DNA of 64,000 nt from Tilletia caries (GCA_032718865.1 JALUTQ010000035.1:682001-746000), one strand, 5' to 3'. Shown: positions 46,942 through 58,908, numbered from the stretch's first letter. Made by a program: numbers and translations. The notes: generated by a model not told the origin, from the letters alone.

Positions 46942-47554
46942 ACGGCGCGCACCAAACAGGTCTCTCAGAAGTACGGTCCGGATCATCCTCGTGTGTGGTC
47001 CCAGACAGCACGGAAGTCCACCGGCGGCAAAGCCGCCCGCAAAGCGCTTGCGTCGGGTGTAGCCGGAGGTGAGTACCTTTGCCTGTATGAGGACTGCTCC
47101 AGAGCTGCGAGGGTTTTGACCTTCACCCGTGTGCCCTCAGTGAAGCAACCTCATCGCTACAAGCCTAGTACCGTCGCTCTTCATGAGATACGCCGGTATC
47201 AGAAGTCCACCGAGCTGCTCATCCGGAAGCTCCCCTTCCAGCGACTGGTGAAGCAGATCGTCCAGGAGAGACATTGGAACTTCGACGAGATCCGATTCCA
47301 GTCGAGTGCTATTGCCGCCCTGCAAGAGGCATCTGTAGCATACTTAGTCGAATGTCGATCTGCTCCGCGACGTGTACGTGTTGGGGTCTACTCACCTTCG
47401 TAACGTCGCTGCCCACATTGACACCCTCCAGTCTGTCGTTCTCAGCAACCTAACTGCGATCCATGCCAAGCGCGTGACCATTCTTCCGCGAGACATGCAG
47501 CCCGCTCGTCGCCTCCGCGGAGATGATTCCCGACGCAATGGCTATCCTCCGTAG
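46942..47554 (+). pseudogene. CENP-A-like histone H3, initiator ATG replaced by ACG
   Basis: Exons 46942-46959, 47005-47068, 47141-47373 and 47432-47554 (introns 45, 72 and 58 nt) give 145 codons. The tail [21 protein letters not shown] keeps Lys9 and Lys14 but lacks the Lys23-Lys27 segment. The fold keeps [20 protein letters not shown] and ends [20 protein letters not shown]. Two features are CENP-A-like or unusual: loop 1 is three residues longer than H3 ([18 protein letters not shown] against REIAQDFKTDLRFQ), as in Cse4, and the helix 2-3 linker is replaced by [14 protein letters not shown]. The first codon is ACG in a good context (gccACGg), and no in-frame ATG lies upstream before a stop at 46858. 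So it is a start-less pseudogene, a non-AUG start, or needs an upstream exon. The last intron choice is the least certain. Confidence 0.7.
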
Positions 47555-47930
47555 ATCTGTCGTCGAATCGTATTAGGCGGAATCCGCCTGTCCCTCTCCC
47601 TCCCCAAGTCCGTAATCGACGTTCTCCGTTTGCCAAGACTTCTTCCGCACCATGAAGTCTGTCCCTTGTGCCGACCTGATGTTAGCGCAGATCTCGTAGA
47701 TCTTCCCCGTCTCCACGAAGTTCCATGATGAGCTCCATGAGCCCATGGCAAACGTCGGTCGGATCGTGGAAATCTGGAACACTCTGATTCAAGCAAGCTC
47801 CCAGAACCCCAACGTTGTCCCGATCCTTGTAAGCTGCACTGCTGCACCATAGGCGTCGTTGCCGTTGCCATCGGTGTACTGGGGATTCGATGAAAAGTCA
47901 AGGTCAGTCAAAAGCGCATGGAGGCATAAT

Positions 47931-49281
47931 CGAGATCGGGTGAATGTCCCGATCTATGGTCGGTTCGCCCCGAGCACCCCGGCACTGACCCCGATCTACG
48001 GTTGAGTGACCCCATAAAGATGGTCATGTGACCCCATAACCATAAAGATGGTCGATTGAGCCCGTAAAAAACGCAATTTTGGTGCATTGAGCCCGTAAGA
48101 TAGTACATTGAACCCATAAAGATGGTCGATTGGCCCCATAAAGATGGTGGAAAGAGCTCATAAAGATAGTGGACAGAGCCCGTAATGTCTATTTCAGCCG
48201 GATAGAGCGGTAGTGTGTAGCCAAGGCTCGGCAACTATCTTCACTATGTAACTATGATAACTATATAGTTATAACTTATAGTGATAACTTGACTATACTT
48301 TGGGCGGCGAGGCCGTTTAGAAAAAATAGTAGCTATAACTTTTTCAGATCGGCGCGGAGTAACTAATAGTTGAAATAGTTATGAAAAATCGCATTTGGCT
48401 GATATAGCCACTATGTATTCACTATGTAGTAGCTCTAGCTAGAGCTACTCCTAGTCACATATAGTCGCTATCTCAGCTACTCATAGCCACATATAGTGAC
48501 TATTTCACCCAAGTGTAACTTTTTGTGTTGGACAGGGGCTGGCTGAGACAGCTGCTGGATAGCTACTATATAGTAGCTTCAGTCACTTATAGCCACATAT
48601 AGTGACTATATCGATCTCATTTTGTGCTGAACCAGTCACAGGTAGCTACCGGAAGTGACTATAGTGGCTATTACAGCGAAAAAGCCAACGAAAATTTCGC
48701 ATGGTTGAAATAGTAACTATTAGTTTTTATAGTAGCTATATCTCACTTGACTATACTATTTCCCGCCGAGGTGACCACTCACTATAACTTGACTATACTA
48801 TTTCGCAGAAAAGTGGCAACTCTAGTAGCTTGCCGAGCCTTGGTGTGTGACCCTGTCCAAACGACCGGTCGGGCCTTCAGGTATGTAGAAGGGTTCAACT
48901 CACACACATTTCGAGCTTCTGTGAACGTTTCTGCCCGTCGACGAGCTCTGAAAGTGAATTACGTCGCCGAAGACCGCCATCCCGGCCCGCCTATGGCCGC
49001 CTATGACCGCCTATGACCCTAGAAGCTCAGTACAGGAAGCTCAGTACAGTTACCTTAGGCACCCTGGCCGCTGTAGAATAATTTATCAGGAAGATTTGGA
49101 AGGAGGGAAGGTCGCCAAAGGCGATTTGAGATTTTTATGGGGCCAGTGCCCTGCCTTATGGGGCCAATTGAAGATGGTTATGGGCTCAATCGCCTTTGTT
49201 TATGGGTTTAGTCGTCGATAATTACGCGCTGAATCAACCATCTTTACGGGCTCAATTCAAAAATGCTCACGGGGCCAATCC
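47931..49281. mobile_element. H-family element (H2), inverted relative to H1, carrying B3
   Basis: The left end CGAGATCGGGTGAATGTCCC, then ccccataaagatgg units, equals the inverse of the H1 interior. It continues after B3 (48843 on) with the H1 middle in inverse orientation, and ends at ggggccaatc near 49281 without the terminal repeat. Truncated at the right. Confidence 0.8.
48222..48842. mobile_element. B-family MITE (B3) inserted in H2
   Basis: 621 bp, ends CAAGGCTCGGCAA and TTGCCGAGCCTTG. The left flank is gtgtgtag; the right flank gtgtgtga lacks two bases compared with the empty site preserved in H1 (about 17281-17300). The body is agtagct/agtgact arrays plus the ggcggcgaggcc core. Confidence 0.92.
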
Positions 49282-49347
49282 TCTACAGACCTCGACAACG
49301 CCACTCGGTATGCAGAGATACGCGGAGGAGGCGGCGACCCGACTTCG

Positions 49348-50342
49348 ATGGATGGGAACGAGGGCGAAGAGGACACTGGCGCTGATGCGGAGCTGAGAGA
49401 CGCGCTCTCCAACACAACCCACCCGGCGGGCGAGTACGTCGATGCAGACGTCACGCTCCATATTGGCCACCTGCTTCTAGCCGATCTTCTTGACTCCGAA
49501 CATCCCAGCAAGTACATCTGCGCCGACCCCCACCGGCCCGAATATCCTCCTTCGCAGGTCGCTCTCTCCGCCAAAGAAGCGCTCACCTTGCCTGTCTATA
49601 CGGCGATGCTCCGAACCGAAGGGACGGTCGAGTCCTATTACGAACACGTTCAGGTCCACATCGACAATGGCAGCCCGGTTTTATCGCTCGACATTGCCCA
49701 GCGGCTGGCGGAAGATTCTAGTCACATCAGCACGCAGAAGTACGACATGTGTATCAACTCTTGCATGGCGAGTGGTCAGGGGATCATTCTCTCAAGTACG
49801 CCGAGCTAGAAGCCGCTCGGAGGGAGAAGGAGGCCGAGAGAGAAGAGCGGCGTCAAGACAAGAAGGAACTGGAGGATAGAAGAGAGCGTGAGGCGGCATT
49901 GGACCGAGCTCGTCGCGATGAGCGATGGGAACTGGAGAGGGCAAGTCGGGAAGAACTGCGGGAGGAGAAGAAGGAAAAGCGGCGTCAGCGCGAGACGCAA
50001 TGGCGCATGGAGATGGAAGATAGGGCGAGGGAGAGGGAGGAGAGGACCAGAAGAGAGGAGGCTGAAAGATCTCTGGAGCGAGAACGCCTCGGACTGGAGA
50101 TGAAGAAGGCGGAACAGCAACATCAGCAAACGCCAGCAAGTGAGCAACATTACGGCAGATACGGTCAGCCGTTTCCTCCTATGGCCTCGATGCAGCCTCC
50201 ATACTTGCCGAACGTTTTCCCCTCCAATCCATACGGCAATCCGTCGTTCTACGCCCTACGGTCAGCCTTTCGGACCAACGTTATTTGGAAACCTCCAGCA
50301 GTCTCGCCCTTCCACCACACCACACGTAACTGGGACTGCTGA
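49348..50342 (+). CDS. Coiled-coil protein of unknown function, one frame change
   Basis: 49348-49750 gives an acidic N-terminal region (MDGNEGEEDTGADAELRDAL..HIGHLLLADLLDSEHP). Near 49750-49800 the frame must change (intron or frameshift), after which about 115 residues of highly charged heptad-like sequence follow (KYAELEAARREKEAEREER..ELEDRREREAALDRARRDER), then a Pro/Tyr-rich tail. Such Arg/Glu coiled coils occur in accessory proteins of DNA transposons (for example Myb-like partners of Harbinger elements) and in host proteins. A Harbinger remnant lies 700 bp away in the opposite orientation, but no link is shown. Confidence 0.4.
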
Positions 50343-50579
50343 AGGCTTGCAAGGTGAAGTGCAAGGGGCCATGTCCTATTCCACAGAGACGGGGTTTAGC
50401 CACTTTCTATCATTATAGACAACTCAATTTTGCGCCTGTCTCTATACGTTACTTACAATTATTTATAGTGGCTTAATCGCGTCTCAGTCACCCAATTCAC
50501 GCGGTATCTACCTCAAGATGTCTTGCACTATTCCATTTTGTCTTTAGGCACGTACTTTACCGCCTCCGAGCTCGCTCGT

Positions 50580-51024
50580 ACATGCTTCCTCTCTTGACGA
50601 CCTCCAAAGAATCATACTTTTTAGTTATTGATAATTACTTGTTATAGTTATTGATAGTTACTGTGGGCACAGTTGTTAATAGTTACTTGTTACAGTTGTT
50701 GTTGGTTACTGGACGCAGTGATTAATAGTTGGCTACTTTAGTTGTGATTAGTTACTGTGCGCACTGTGAGTAACTTTATGTAAGTAGCCATGAGTTTGCA
50801 CTGTAAGTAGCTGTAAATAACTGTAAGTTGGGTCAAATCTTCGGCTTGCGAACGGCAACTTCTAGTGACTATAAGTTACCGTGTCCGGGCGTCCGGGCCC
50901 ATACAGTTTAAGTTGACTCAATTTTTTGGAGGCTCCGCCGCCCGCAGTTTAGTCACAGTTTAACTAGATTAAGTTGACTTGTTCGCAGTTGTAGTTAGGT
51001 AGGTTGGTAAGTTGCCGAGCCTTG
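50580..51024. mobile_element. B-related MITE fragment (K)
   Basis: Repeated tagttattgatagttactg words, a ggaggctccgccgcccgc core and the terminal TTGCCGAGCCTTG at 51012-51024 as in B. No left end found. Confidence 0.6.
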
Positions 51025-51690
51025 CTCCATATAATGTTGTTAAGAATTCGAAGACGAAGGCCTTTCAGGCTACCACATCAATCTCTGAGCAGTCCGAAAG
51101 CATGCTTGATGTCGATACGAACAGACGAAAAGCTTTGATTGAAGCGCCGATTCCCCATAATGCGCGATTGTGGACGTTATCTGATTGACCCCAGTGACCT
51201 GCCTCAATCCGAATCGCGCTGCCAGTTCCGCTGGCCCCAAACTTGTGGAGCGCTATCGCTATGTAGCTGCTACGCTATGAGTGCTTGCGGACACTTTTTG
51301 TTTGATCCAAAAACAGGGGATTCCGCAATAAGACTGTGAATGGAAGCAAAAGATTGGCGGTCCATGCGAACCCAGGTACAGAAGCGGTCAGAATCCAGAT
51401 CAGGAAGAATGGTATCGACCCAATGCAGCGATTTGGGGACATGGAGACGAGGTCGTAGGTATCTTGTCCGGTATAGATTCTCCAGCGCCGCCTGTGCGAC
51501 AAGCAGAAAAGAAGGTATTGGCTCAGGCTCCTCTCCTTCTTCGGCCAGAAAGCAGAAAGCTACAGCGTCTTCAGCGCCTTGTATGAGCTGCGCTCGGGTC
51601 GAAGAGGAGGCTGGTTTGCTCATCTTCATCTTCAGGACGATTAGGAACGGCAACAGGCGCTTCTACTTCTGGGACTGAACAACTACGAGT
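51025..51690 (-). pseudogene. PIF/Harbinger transposase remnant
   Basis: 51653-51270 reads the N-terminal region typical of Harbinger transposases: KSLHWVDTILPDLDSDRFCT, WVRMDRQSFASIHSLIAESP, then KKCPQALIA. A stop and frame change near 51270 lead to IALHKFGASGTGSAIRIEAG, and later HAFGLLRD and CGSLKGLRLRI, which resemble the late FGxLKxRFxxLxxL motif. The DDE core between these is deleted. The left side is cut by K. Non-functional. Confidence 0.65.
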
Positions 51691-52254
51691 AGCGACGGAT
51701 CCTCACAGCTCTGGAAAAAAGAAAAGGCTTGAAATAAACTAATGATAATGTACGCAGGTGGAAGAGAGAGAGAAAAAGCGGGGCAAGCAATGTTTAGCGC
51801 AAGTATGTGCTGTTTGGGCGAGAAAAAGGTCCACACGTGAACAGCCCTATTAAGCGAGGTAAGTGAAGAAAGCAAAGGTTAGCAAGAGAGGGGTGAGCAA
51901 CGAAGCAGGAGGGGGATGCGCACTGGTGCACAAAGTGATCAGGAAATAACGTGTAAAGCTAGACTGTGGTCTGTGAGGAAGAAGAGCAGATACACCATAG
52001 TGTCAAGAGTCCAAAATTGAAGTACTCTGCCGTGTGCAAGCACGCTGAAGGGATTGGTCCTCCTCAGTAGATAGTAAATGTTGAGTGAGTGCTGATTCTG
52101 GCGACGTGGGTGGGGTGATGTGACTCAGCCATGTGGGTATTGCTACAGTCTTTCGGGTCTCAAACTTTTAAGTGTGTGCACACAGCAATTTATCGAGTGT
52201 CATTCATTTTGCAGGTTACTGTATAGTGCTGGAAGCAGGCGAAGGTCGGTCTAA

Positions 52255-52540
52255 GATGTCAGGATTCATTGGGAAAAAATTGTACATCGACTTTAAACAC
52301 CAACCACACAACATCCAGCTGAATAACTATTGTTCAAGCAAAGAAAGGAACGAGACCATGCTTGACTCGCCGAAGCGTGCAACGTGCTGTTTGGTTTCCG
52401 AAGACCGGTGGAAGGGAACGTTGTCCATGACGATTACGGATGCTGGCCGCTGGGCCAGGGAATCACAGAAGCATTTATTCGCAGGATCGATCCCAACGTT
52501 TACATACACCAGTATTCTGCTAAGCTTAGTTAAGTAGGTC
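52255..52540 (-). pseudogene. Tc1/mariner-type (DDE_3) transposase remnant
   Basis: The minus-strand frame 52509-52327 reads SLAQRPASVIVMDNVPFHRS, the second-Asp motif of DDE_3 transposases, followed by KQHVARFGESSMVSFLSLL and a stop where a LPPYSPDLNP-like segment would be expected. Only this fragment is recognisable. Confidence 0.6.
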
Positions 52541-53480
52541 GATGAAAAAGCTTGAGGGATGCTGGACTGGACGGGCTTAGCGGTTTGCTCGAGCTAATAA
52601 AGTCAGTCCGGAATAAGGTAAATCTTGAGCGCGTCAACGGAGCGTCTTCAATCTGTTCGTTGCGTATGAGCAGCTTTTTCCGCTGAAGAAGCGTTTCAAT
52701 CACGTTTCTGCTACGTGCTGCGTATGCAAATTTTTGTCGTTTTTGCTCAATTTTATACTAAAATCTGAGCGAGCAAGAACAGGAGACAACGGAATGCAAC
52801 TTGTTTGCGTGTCTGCGCGTTCTGAACGCAAGTCAACCCAGACTAATGGGCACACCATGTGCCAGAACTCCATCGCCACGGCATGATTCACGCCTTCAAA
52901 TAACCCAGTCCATGTATTTCTCGTTATTCTATTTTTTTTTTCAATTTCACTTATATAAGCTAACACTCATCTTTTCCCAGACTTTAGTATGGGGTTATAT
53001 CTGCCCCTTAGATTTTTACGGCCGAGAAAAAGTGTTGCAACATCCCTCGAATGAAATTCTTCAAAACTCCTTTAAATCCTCTCAAACTTCGCCTGGGTGT
53101 CCGTGTTCTAAGCATCCATCGACGCTCTCGATTTTTCCTAGTTTTCTTTATGAAGACAGCAATTTGCTGTTCACATGCCGTCCCTCCGCCGTTCCTTGCC
53201 CGTTTCTGTCTCTCTTTCACCTCCACTTTTCCCACGCCTTCGATAGCCATAGTCAAAAGTCAAAACCCTCCGAGGAAGTTCAAACCATAGTCAAAACTCA
53301 AAACCCTCCGAGAAAGTTGAAAGGTCTTCAACTTTTTGACGAACGCAGCTTACAGCTACCAGCTGCCAAACGTACTCCAGCGTTCACTAACCTTCAACCC
53401 TGACCTGCCTACAACTTACAAGTCGTGCCAGTCGTAAGTTGCTTAAGGTACACGCCTACATCGACCAGGTGATGGTGCCC
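52541..53480. other. No recognisable gene
   Basis: Pyrimidine-rich sequence. A unit containing catagtcaaaa and aaccctccgag is duplicated in tandem at about 53249-53320. Open frames have no known motif. Confidence 0.4.
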
Positions 53481-53489
53481 CAAAATGCT

Positions 53490-53535
53490 ACTGACTACTG
53501 AGTACTGACTACTGAGTACTGACTACTGACTACTG
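53490..53535. repeat. tactgactactgag microsatellite-like tract
   Basis: About five copies of ctactga(g/c)tactga-type 7-mers. Confidence 0.7.
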
Positions 53536-53938
53536 ACTAGGAGTACTGAGGTCTGACTGTCTGAGTGCTGACTGCTGACATTTGACATTCCTACGTTCTT
53601 TTCTTTTCCGATTTTATTCTTGCTGCTGGTAGATGGTAGTCCGGGGTCCTGATCAGCTTCATTGCTTTTATTTTAATCTCCTACGTTGTACCGGACTTGG
53701 TCTTACAATATTGACCCATTGTCATATGCATTCATGCTGTATGCTGATTGCTGCATGCATCCAGCATCATCGCGGGCAGCATTGCTTATTTTCTGACTTC
53801 TCAGAACACTCTTGCAAGAACGAATGCACTCACATACTGAGCGCCATTCTATCAGGTGAATGAGATACTGATCTGCTCATCAGCTCATCTGCTCATGGGC
53901 TCATCCGCTCATCACATACGTCATGTGTGACAACTCAC

Positions 53939-53994
53939 GGCGGAGAGCTCGAAGGGTAGCTTCGCTACCCTGAGAGCGAGGCGCGATAGGCGTC
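53939..53994 (+). repeat. Hairpin-bearing repeat, copy 1
   Basis: ggcggagagctcgaag, then a perfect hairpin gggtagc-ttc-gctaccc (53954-53970), then gcgaggcgcg and ggcgtc. Copy 2 lies about 200 bp downstream. Confidence 0.65.
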
Positions 53995-54137
53995 AATCCA
54001 TATTGATCGATGAACTGTGACCCGTGGGCCGTGGGTCAACGATCAGGTATTCAGGTACGTACATACACATGTCAATTTACAACTTTGGGGAGATCTATCT
54101 TCCATCTACTCATCATCTACGTTGTGTGGAAAATCAT

Positions 54138-54201
54138 GGCGGAGAGCTCGAAGGTTAGCTAAGCTATCCTGATTTCCTGAAAGCAAGGCGCGGTGGGCGT
54201 C
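54138..54201 (+). repeat. Hairpin-bearing repeat, copy 2
   Basis: Same frame sequence (ggcggagagctcgaag .. aaggcgcg .. ggcgtc) with a changed but still paired hairpin ggttagct-aagctatcc (54153-54169), which suggests the stem is kept while sequence drifts. Confidence 0.6.
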
Positions 54202-54639
54202 TATGTGATTTGAATGATTGACTGTGCTTTTGGGCCATTGTTTAGGTATGCAATCGACATCTGACAGGTCACAGCATTGAGCACATCCGTTGAGAATTCG
54301 AGTCTAAGATATCCATACCAAGCATTATGCAACATCAGTGAGTGATCAGTCATCAAGGCATGCAGGTTTCTTGCTACCTTTCATTTCCCGTTCATATTCT
54401 AATTTCTATAAACCCATGGCCTCCAAAAGTCTGGGGAACTCTCTGGCTCAAAAGCCAGGCCGGTGGGATTAATAGTCTCCCATCACAGGTAGACAGTATC
54501 AATCAAAAGTTGCGCCGCTTTATCGGGTGTTCGACTTTTGATCACGGCAGGCACACAGCTTGAAGCCTAGGACACGCACCTCACAGCCTCATGCAAGTCT
54601 CCAGTCTCGCATCCCCAACCCTCACGCTTTTACCGCAGC

Positions 54640-54780
54640 ATGTCTCCTCCAAAAAAGCGCCACCTCCAAAACAGTGGCGCTGACCCCTCTCTTAATAGAG
54701 TTGACACGTTGGGCGTGACGAAAAACTTGCTCCTGGACCAGGACAATTGGAATCACCCGTTCCAACCCTTGAAGACATAA
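54640..54780 (+). pseudogene. Short gag-like N-terminal fragment
   Basis: 46 codons: MSPPKKRHLQNSGADPSLNR then VTKNLLLDQDNWNHPF, reminiscent of LTR-element gag starts (LL..DNWxxW), ending at TAA. Too short to be sure. Confidence 0.25.
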
Positions 54781-54899
54781 TGTGAGTATTTTGGCACCCC
54801 CACAGCGTGTGATGACCACCTGTGATTCGCGATAACCGCACCGCGCACGTACAAGCGCACCAGCACACGTGACCTGACTTGATTATCTGCTACGTGGTC

Positions 54900-57800
54900 T
54901 CAGTAAACCTTGGCACATGCATCCGGTCGTGCGTACCATGACCCCGGAAACACGTCCAAGGAGGCGCCGGTAGCGGAACCAGGATCCTCAGGCTCCATCA
55001 CCGGAGAGGACACCGCGACATTTGGCGCAGCCGTCAGCCGGAACACCTCGCCGGACGACCGAGCGACATCTCCGATGCGCGCGACGACCGCATCCGCCAT
55101 AACCGTTCCTTTGCCAAGCAGATAGGCCGAGGACCCATAGTTGCCGATCAACACGAACGCGCGGGTTGATGCGTTATGACACCGGCGGGGCCAGCGAGCC
55201 GAACGAATGCGTCGGGGGACACCGCAAGATGAGGCGAGACAGCATAGTCGACCCTGGTGCCAACGCGGACGCGCCAACGGGCACCCACGCCTAAAAGCCG
55301 GGTTCCACGCCGCAGACACCAAAGGCAGATCGGTGATCGGCGGGCCGTCAGCGCGTTTCGAAACAGCGAAGGTGAAGTGGCCAACTCGGGCACGGCCGCG
55401 GGCGGGGGAAATGGAGACATCTTGACCGGCGATGAAGTCCTGTCCCAGACAGAGACCGGGCGCGAAGTGGGGGAGGACATGGAAGTCGTGGCGAAATTCG
55501 AGGGCGACATGGGTCTCGTGAAGATCCGTGCCATCGATAAACGCGGTTAGCGTCGTCCAGCCAAGGGTGCGAGTGCTCCCGAGACCATGAACCGGCATCG
55601 AAGTCCCCTGTGGGTGACCGCCGAGGCGAGACAAGAGACCGGCGTCGATGACAGAAAGCGAAGCACCCGTATCCAGCAGAGACGATCAGGGTACGGCTGT
55701 CGGTACCATTTACGCGGACATGGACCGTGAGGGGAACGTGATTCCGGTATCCAGTGCCACTCTCAGTGGCTATCATGGAGGGCAAAGGCACGACGTTGCC
55801 ATACCGACGGGTCTCCTGAGCGAGCGAGGGTCGCTTCTCGTTGACATTCATGGCTCGCTCAACGTGAAAGATGCTGCGATCGACGAAATGCAAACACGCA
55901 GTATTGGCAGACTCATAGACTCAAGGGGTGTGGAATTTGACACGGCGGGCGCAATGCCAGGCCCGTGTTTGGTCTACAAGAGAGGAACAAAGAGAGGCTA
56001 CATGAGAATCGGTGCATCACAGAAGCAGGAGTGGCTCAGAGTCAGTCACTCACGGAGGGGGGGATGATCAGAAAGCGGAAACAAAGGCCCTGCATCCTCC
56101 ACAAAATTCTTCTCCCGACCCGACTCCGACTCAGGTCGCACAGCAGCAAATACCTCCACCTCGTCCGGAGGATGAGGGGGAGGCCGCAAGGCGTTGATGG
56201 CCCCGGGCACGTGTTGTAGTTTAGAGTCGTTGCGGACTAGCTGAAATCCTCCGGTCCCGAAGGAACGGAATTGCCATATGGCGGTTTGTTTGATATGCTC
56301 CATGCTTTTGGATTGGAGATTCGAGGATGACCTACGGAGTCCGAGATTTTGCTCTCCTCCGCGGGCAAAGCACAGGCAGTGTGCTCTTCGGCGCGTCACG
56401 ACACCGTCATCCTCACCGGGGGGTCTCTTCCGAATAGGAACCTGTGGAACCGCCGGCCTGGGCGTTATCTCTTCGCGATTCTCACAGCGAACTCCGCAGC
56501 CCTCTCCTGCGTTCCTAGTTCGAGCCTCGCCGGTGTAGAGTACCGGGTAGTCGTCGTCGCCTGGCCAGACCTCCAGCATGCGAAGCTGGGCCGGGGACAG
56601 GACAAGGTACGAGTGCTCAAATTTGAAGTGGTCTTGTCCGCACCGGCTGCAGGGGCGATTTAGCTCCATGGGCTCATTGGTGTCTGGACGTCGGTAGACC
56701 TGCTTCTTCCCGTTGGCGGCGGGTGTGATGCGAGAGGGATCGTACGTGCCTGCGAGGCCAAGGGCGCTCGTGGGGGTGCGAGGAGAAGATTGGGCGGCTG
56801 CCGGCGGTGCCTGCCGAGGCAGAGCGCGCCATGGCAGGCGGAGTCCACAAAGATGATGCCGTCGACTTGACCGACGCGATCTTGGGCACGACCGGAGTGG
56901 GCGTAGCGACGGGGGTCTTGAGTGCCGGATACATCAGCTCCCACTCCGGCTCGTACGCCGCGATCTGCAAGCGCAGGGTGTCGAGCGTGGCGCCCTTGTT
57001 AGGGACGTGGAGCATGACCCGGAAGATCGGGGAGAAACCGGTGCGAATGTCGGCAACCAGCCGCTCCTCCGATGAGTCGAAGCCCCACGCGTGCCGAAGG
57101 AGGCGCAGCTTCTGATAGTAGTACTCACTGGCCGATTCGAGAGCGGGGCGCCAAGCACGGTCGTGGGCCTCGGTGCCCAACGCGGATATGTTGACCGGAA
57201 AGGCGAGCCGGAGAGTCTCGATCCAGAGTGAGACCGAGGTGAGTGCGTCGGACTCGGCATCGGGAAGACTCTCGTGCCAGGCGGCAGCGTCACCCTTGAG
57301 GACCAGCGGCAGAGCACGGAAGACGGCGCTTTGCCATGCGTCGCGGTGATCAGAGCGTGCCACGTCCCGAATCCGGCTGAGGAAAGCCTCGAGCTCGGAC
57401 GGCTTGCCGTCGAAGCCAGGGCCGAAGTTGTCGGTCTTGCATGTGACGGATCCAACGTATGGGGAGGTGGGTGGGCCGGTGGGGCTGGGAGCGCGGTATC
57501 CCTTGCTGGTGTCGACATCCGCCTCTGACGAAGTATCCGAACCGTCAGACCGATGAAAGTCTGGTGTCGACGCGCTCCGCCCGGCCTCTTGAAAGGCGGA
57601 ACCCGAATCGGCAACAGCGTCGAAGCTCTAGCGAACAGAGCCGCCGAACAGACCAGCCAGCCGACGGAACGCGACCTTGTCGGCGATGTCGAGCTCCCGG
57701 AAGGTGTGTACCTGAGGGGGCTTGAAGGCTTGAGGAGTGATGGTAGGTGAAGAGGAGCGAGCAGCGGCTCTGGCGGGGCGTGGCGGGGATGCCGAACCAG

Positions 57801-57985
57801 GCGTACCGCGAAGAGTGAGGTGGTTGGGGAGGGGGGGAGAGCGAGCGCGCGCCTTATCCGAGGCGGTCGTGTTGACTGGAGGTTGGTGGGTGGCGGTGAC
57901 TGGAATCTCCTCCGTGAGCGCGGCAGCAAGTGCGCCCGTAGACTCGGTGTCGGCCCCGGTGGCCTAGTGCTCAACGGCGGCCACC
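54900..57985 (-). pseudogene. Degenerate Gypsy gag-protease fragment
   Basis: On the minus strand the order is gag start (FRELDIADKVAFRRLAGLFG near 57670), gag core (SRIRDVARSDHRDAWQSAVF near 57360, LVLKGDAAAWHESLPDAESD, LRLLRHAWGFDSSEERLVAD), a knuckle-like CSRCGQDHFKFEH (56640), and an aspartic protease DTGASLSVIDAGLLSRL (about 55680) with LGQDFIAGQDV. A TAG near 57628, a frame change near 57440 and another just before DTGAS show decay. There is no RT, RNase H or integrase: the unit stops at 54900. Unlike the Gypsy at 7.7-11.9 kb, its protease has DTG rather than DSG, so it is a different lineage. Confidence 0.8.
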
Positions 57986-57989
57986 CGTA

Positions 57990-58908
57990 CCACCACGGTG
58001 TCCAATCGTTCGTCGATTCGTTGTTTTGACCCATGTCGATGGTCTCGTCCATGTCGCGTCCAGTGTACGCGTGTTTGGCACGGTCACTGACGTCTTTTTC
58101 TTCTTCCTTGTGCCGCTCCTTGATACGGAACACTGCTTCGGTGTGCCCCTTCTTCTTGCAGTATCCGCAGCGCTCGGTGCTGCCCTTGTTGTGGCCGTTG
58201 TCGTTGCCTTGGTCGTTGCTGTTGCTGTTGCTGTTGCTCTGGCGGCCGCCATTGGGCCAGGGAGAATCCTGGTGAGCAAGCAAGGCGACTTCCCTCTGCG
58301 CTTGGAGTGCGTAGGCTTTCTGACGATGTTCTGCCTCTGTGATGTAGCCTTGCAGTGACGCGTACTTGGCGTTGGCGCCGAGGATGTCCATAGCGGCATG
58401 GAGATCGAAGTACGTCTGTGGCAGCGAGGCGAGGAGGTGGGAGATCTTGGCCTTCTCAGTGAGTGGATACAACGCCTTCCAGGTTCTCGAATATGTCGTC
58501 GGCGTCGCTCATGTGCTTGATCATGCCCGTTCTTGGTCCAGTTCCCAGGCCGACTAGCCTGTTCAGGATGCGGGCCGTGTTGGTGAACGACTGGCTCTGG
58601 CACTCGGTGCGTGCGACTTCCAGCATCTCCGATGGTGAGTACATGTTGAGGACCTTGTTCTGGATTGTCGGGCTGCAGCTGAGCGCGATGATGTGCGCCG
58701 CTCGATCTTCCTTCTACTTCCGGACAACGACGTTGGGGTCGTGCCTTGATCCTTGGGGAGCGTTGCCGGGGTCTAGGGCGTCAAGAAGTCCGCGTCCGCG
58801 TCCGCGCAGGGTCAGGCGGAGGGTGTTGTGCCAGCTGACCCAGTTGAGGTTGGTCAGCTTGGGGAAGCCTGCGGCGGCTCGGGCGTCGACTTCGTGTTGG
58901 GAGGCCAT
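57990..58908 (-). pseudogene. Copia-type gag, broken
   Basis: It starts MASQHEVDARAAAGFPKLTN with NLNWVSWHNTLRLTLRGRGR, then a stop at about 58717 after VVVRK, then EDRAAHIIALSCSPTIQNKV, EMLEVARTECQSQSFTNTAR, a frame change near 58465, YPLTEKAKISHLLASLPQTY, a Ser/Asn repeat, and a knuckle CGYCKKKGHTEAVF in which the last Cys is Phe. Its end abuts the Gypsy fragment at about 57990. Same family as 23540-24060. Confidence 0.87.

Noticed and set aside
51139..51339. Plus-strand 66-codon frame
   Set aside because: It is antisense to the Harbinger transposase remnant, which has recognisable motifs.
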